Under the pieces are notes generated by a model, which saw only the letters and a list, made by a program, of their open reading frames with translations, was not told the DNA's origin and did not search any database. Made by a program: the position numbers and the translations under genes. From Flavobacterium sp. M31R6 (lineage in GTDB: Bacteria > Bacteroidota > Bacteroidia > Flavobacteriales > Flavobacteriaceae), in NCBI RefSeq assembly GCF_013284035.1, contig NZ_CP054141.1, positions 3,534,001-3,598,000 on the forward strand: DNA of 64,000 bases. The letters are read 5' to 3'. Below, piece after piece: positions 63,641 to 64,000 of the stretch (within the stretch, counting starts at the first letter, position 1; each line of letters begins with the position of its first letter).

Positions 63641-64000
63641 TTGTTGTTGTTTCTTGTGCTGGTGTAGTAGCTGTACTGTCCACCGCTTCTTCTTGATAAC
63701 TCTCTTTTCCGTCTCCCAAAACCAAATCAATTTTAGAAGCTTTCAAAACTCTGTCTCCTACTTTTAGGTTTCTTCCTTTATAACGCATTTCCAAAACCAT
63801 GTCTTTTCCTAAATTAGGCACATACGTAATAGTTCCCGCTTCAAGTCCCAATGCCTTAAGTGTTGGCACTGCTTCACGATAGGTTTTATCAATCAAATCG
63901 GGAATTCGAACAGACGAAAACCCAGATGAGTTAATCTTAATATATACTTTTCTACCTACTTTCACCATCGTCCCAGGCATCGGATCTTGCTCCACTACGC
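63630..64000 (-). CDS. PASTA-domain protein, 5' end outside window
   Basis: The frame is open to the window edge, so the N-terminus is missing; the GTG near the edge is not taken as a start. At least one and a half PASTA repeats are visible: VEQDPMPGTMVKVGRKVYI, then VRIPDLIDKTYREAVPTLKALGLEAG and further DMVLEMRYKGRNLKVGDRVLK. The C-terminal ~25 residues are a Thr/Glu/Gln-rich tail. PASTA proteins bind peptidoglycan. In Flavobacteria this gene usually precedes rluD, as here, with overlapping ends. Confidence 0.85.
   Translation of the reverse strand, partial: VVEQDPMPGTMVKVGRKVYIKINSSGFSSVRIPDLIDKTYREAVPTLKALGLEAGTITYVPNLGKDMVLEMRYKGRNLKVGDRVLKASKIDLVLGDGKESYQEEAVDSTATTPAQETTTNEQ

Noticed and set aside
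1..64000. tRNA, rRNA, insertion sequence or prophage genes
   Set aside because: No transposase, integrase, phage structural protein or cloverleaf-like sequence was noticed by reading; a tRNAscan or IS search was not possible here.

Overview
The window looks like chromosomal DNA of a Flavobacterium-type member of the Bacteroidota. The base composition is AT-rich, start codons lack Shine-Dalgarno motifs, and many promoters carry the Bacteroidota -7 element TAnnTTTG. Gene content fits as well: a GapN-type dehydrogenase, YceI proteins, PAS hybrid kinases and a full trp operon behind a Trp-codon leader. No tRNA, rRNA, CRISPR array, insertion sequence or prophage was recognised. All names come from reading the proteins; no database was searched.

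Layout. 0-7 kb, minus strand: an edge-truncated beta-propeller sensor, a small cytochrome c, an M1 aminopeptidase, gapN and a rhodanese. 7.4-12.5 kb: a Crp/Fnr regulator, a TauE/SafE exporter and a six-gene operon headed by a CstB-like persulfide dioxygenase/rhodanese fusion, followed by a DUF2892 protein, a TPMT-like methyltransferase fused to an HMA domain, a small Cys membrane protein, thioredoxin and a DUF6132-like protein. 12.6-19.5 kb: a TetR-controlled ABC-2 exporter with its own adaptor and TolC. 19.5-27.7 kb: a 58-residue secreted peptide, an octahaem TPR cytochrome and two paralogous hybrid kinases. 27.9-34.5 kb: a TolC/adaptor/RND efflux operon ending in a PII-like and a DUF2892 protein. 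34.9-41.5 kb: DUF2252, a broken ZIP transporter, MarR, a nitroreductase with an amber codon, two YceI proteins and a beta-helix protein. 41.6-51.6 kb: the trp operon (leader, E, G, D, C, F, B, A) with a cytochrome c lipoprotein between trpG and trpD and two enzymes between trpB and trpA, then GNAT and a frameshifted GyrI-like gene. 51.8-56.6 kb: a second TetR with TolC/EmrA/EmrB-like export. 57-64 kb: yaaA, GNAT, MFS, a secreted adenosine deaminase, a ModF-like ABC protein, rluD and a truncated PASTA gene.

Main observation. Three promoters (before tauE, before the persulfide dioxygenase operon, and before the RND efflux operon 19 kb away) carry a near-identical CRP-like palindrome, GTGAC-N4-GTTAC. 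In all three its centre lies exactly 29.5 bp upstream of the first base of the -7 box, and none has a clear -33 TTG. The adjacent Crp/Fnr protein has the R-E-x3-R recognition-helix pattern that reads GTGA in E. coli CRP. I infer one regulon for sulfide/persulfide oxidation, sulfite export and RND efflux, with a DUF2892 protein in both of the multi-gene operons.

The intergenic regions also hold several families of dispersed inverted repeats. Two families of about 90-130 bp occur twice each, in opposite orientation in one case and with compensatory stem changes in the other.
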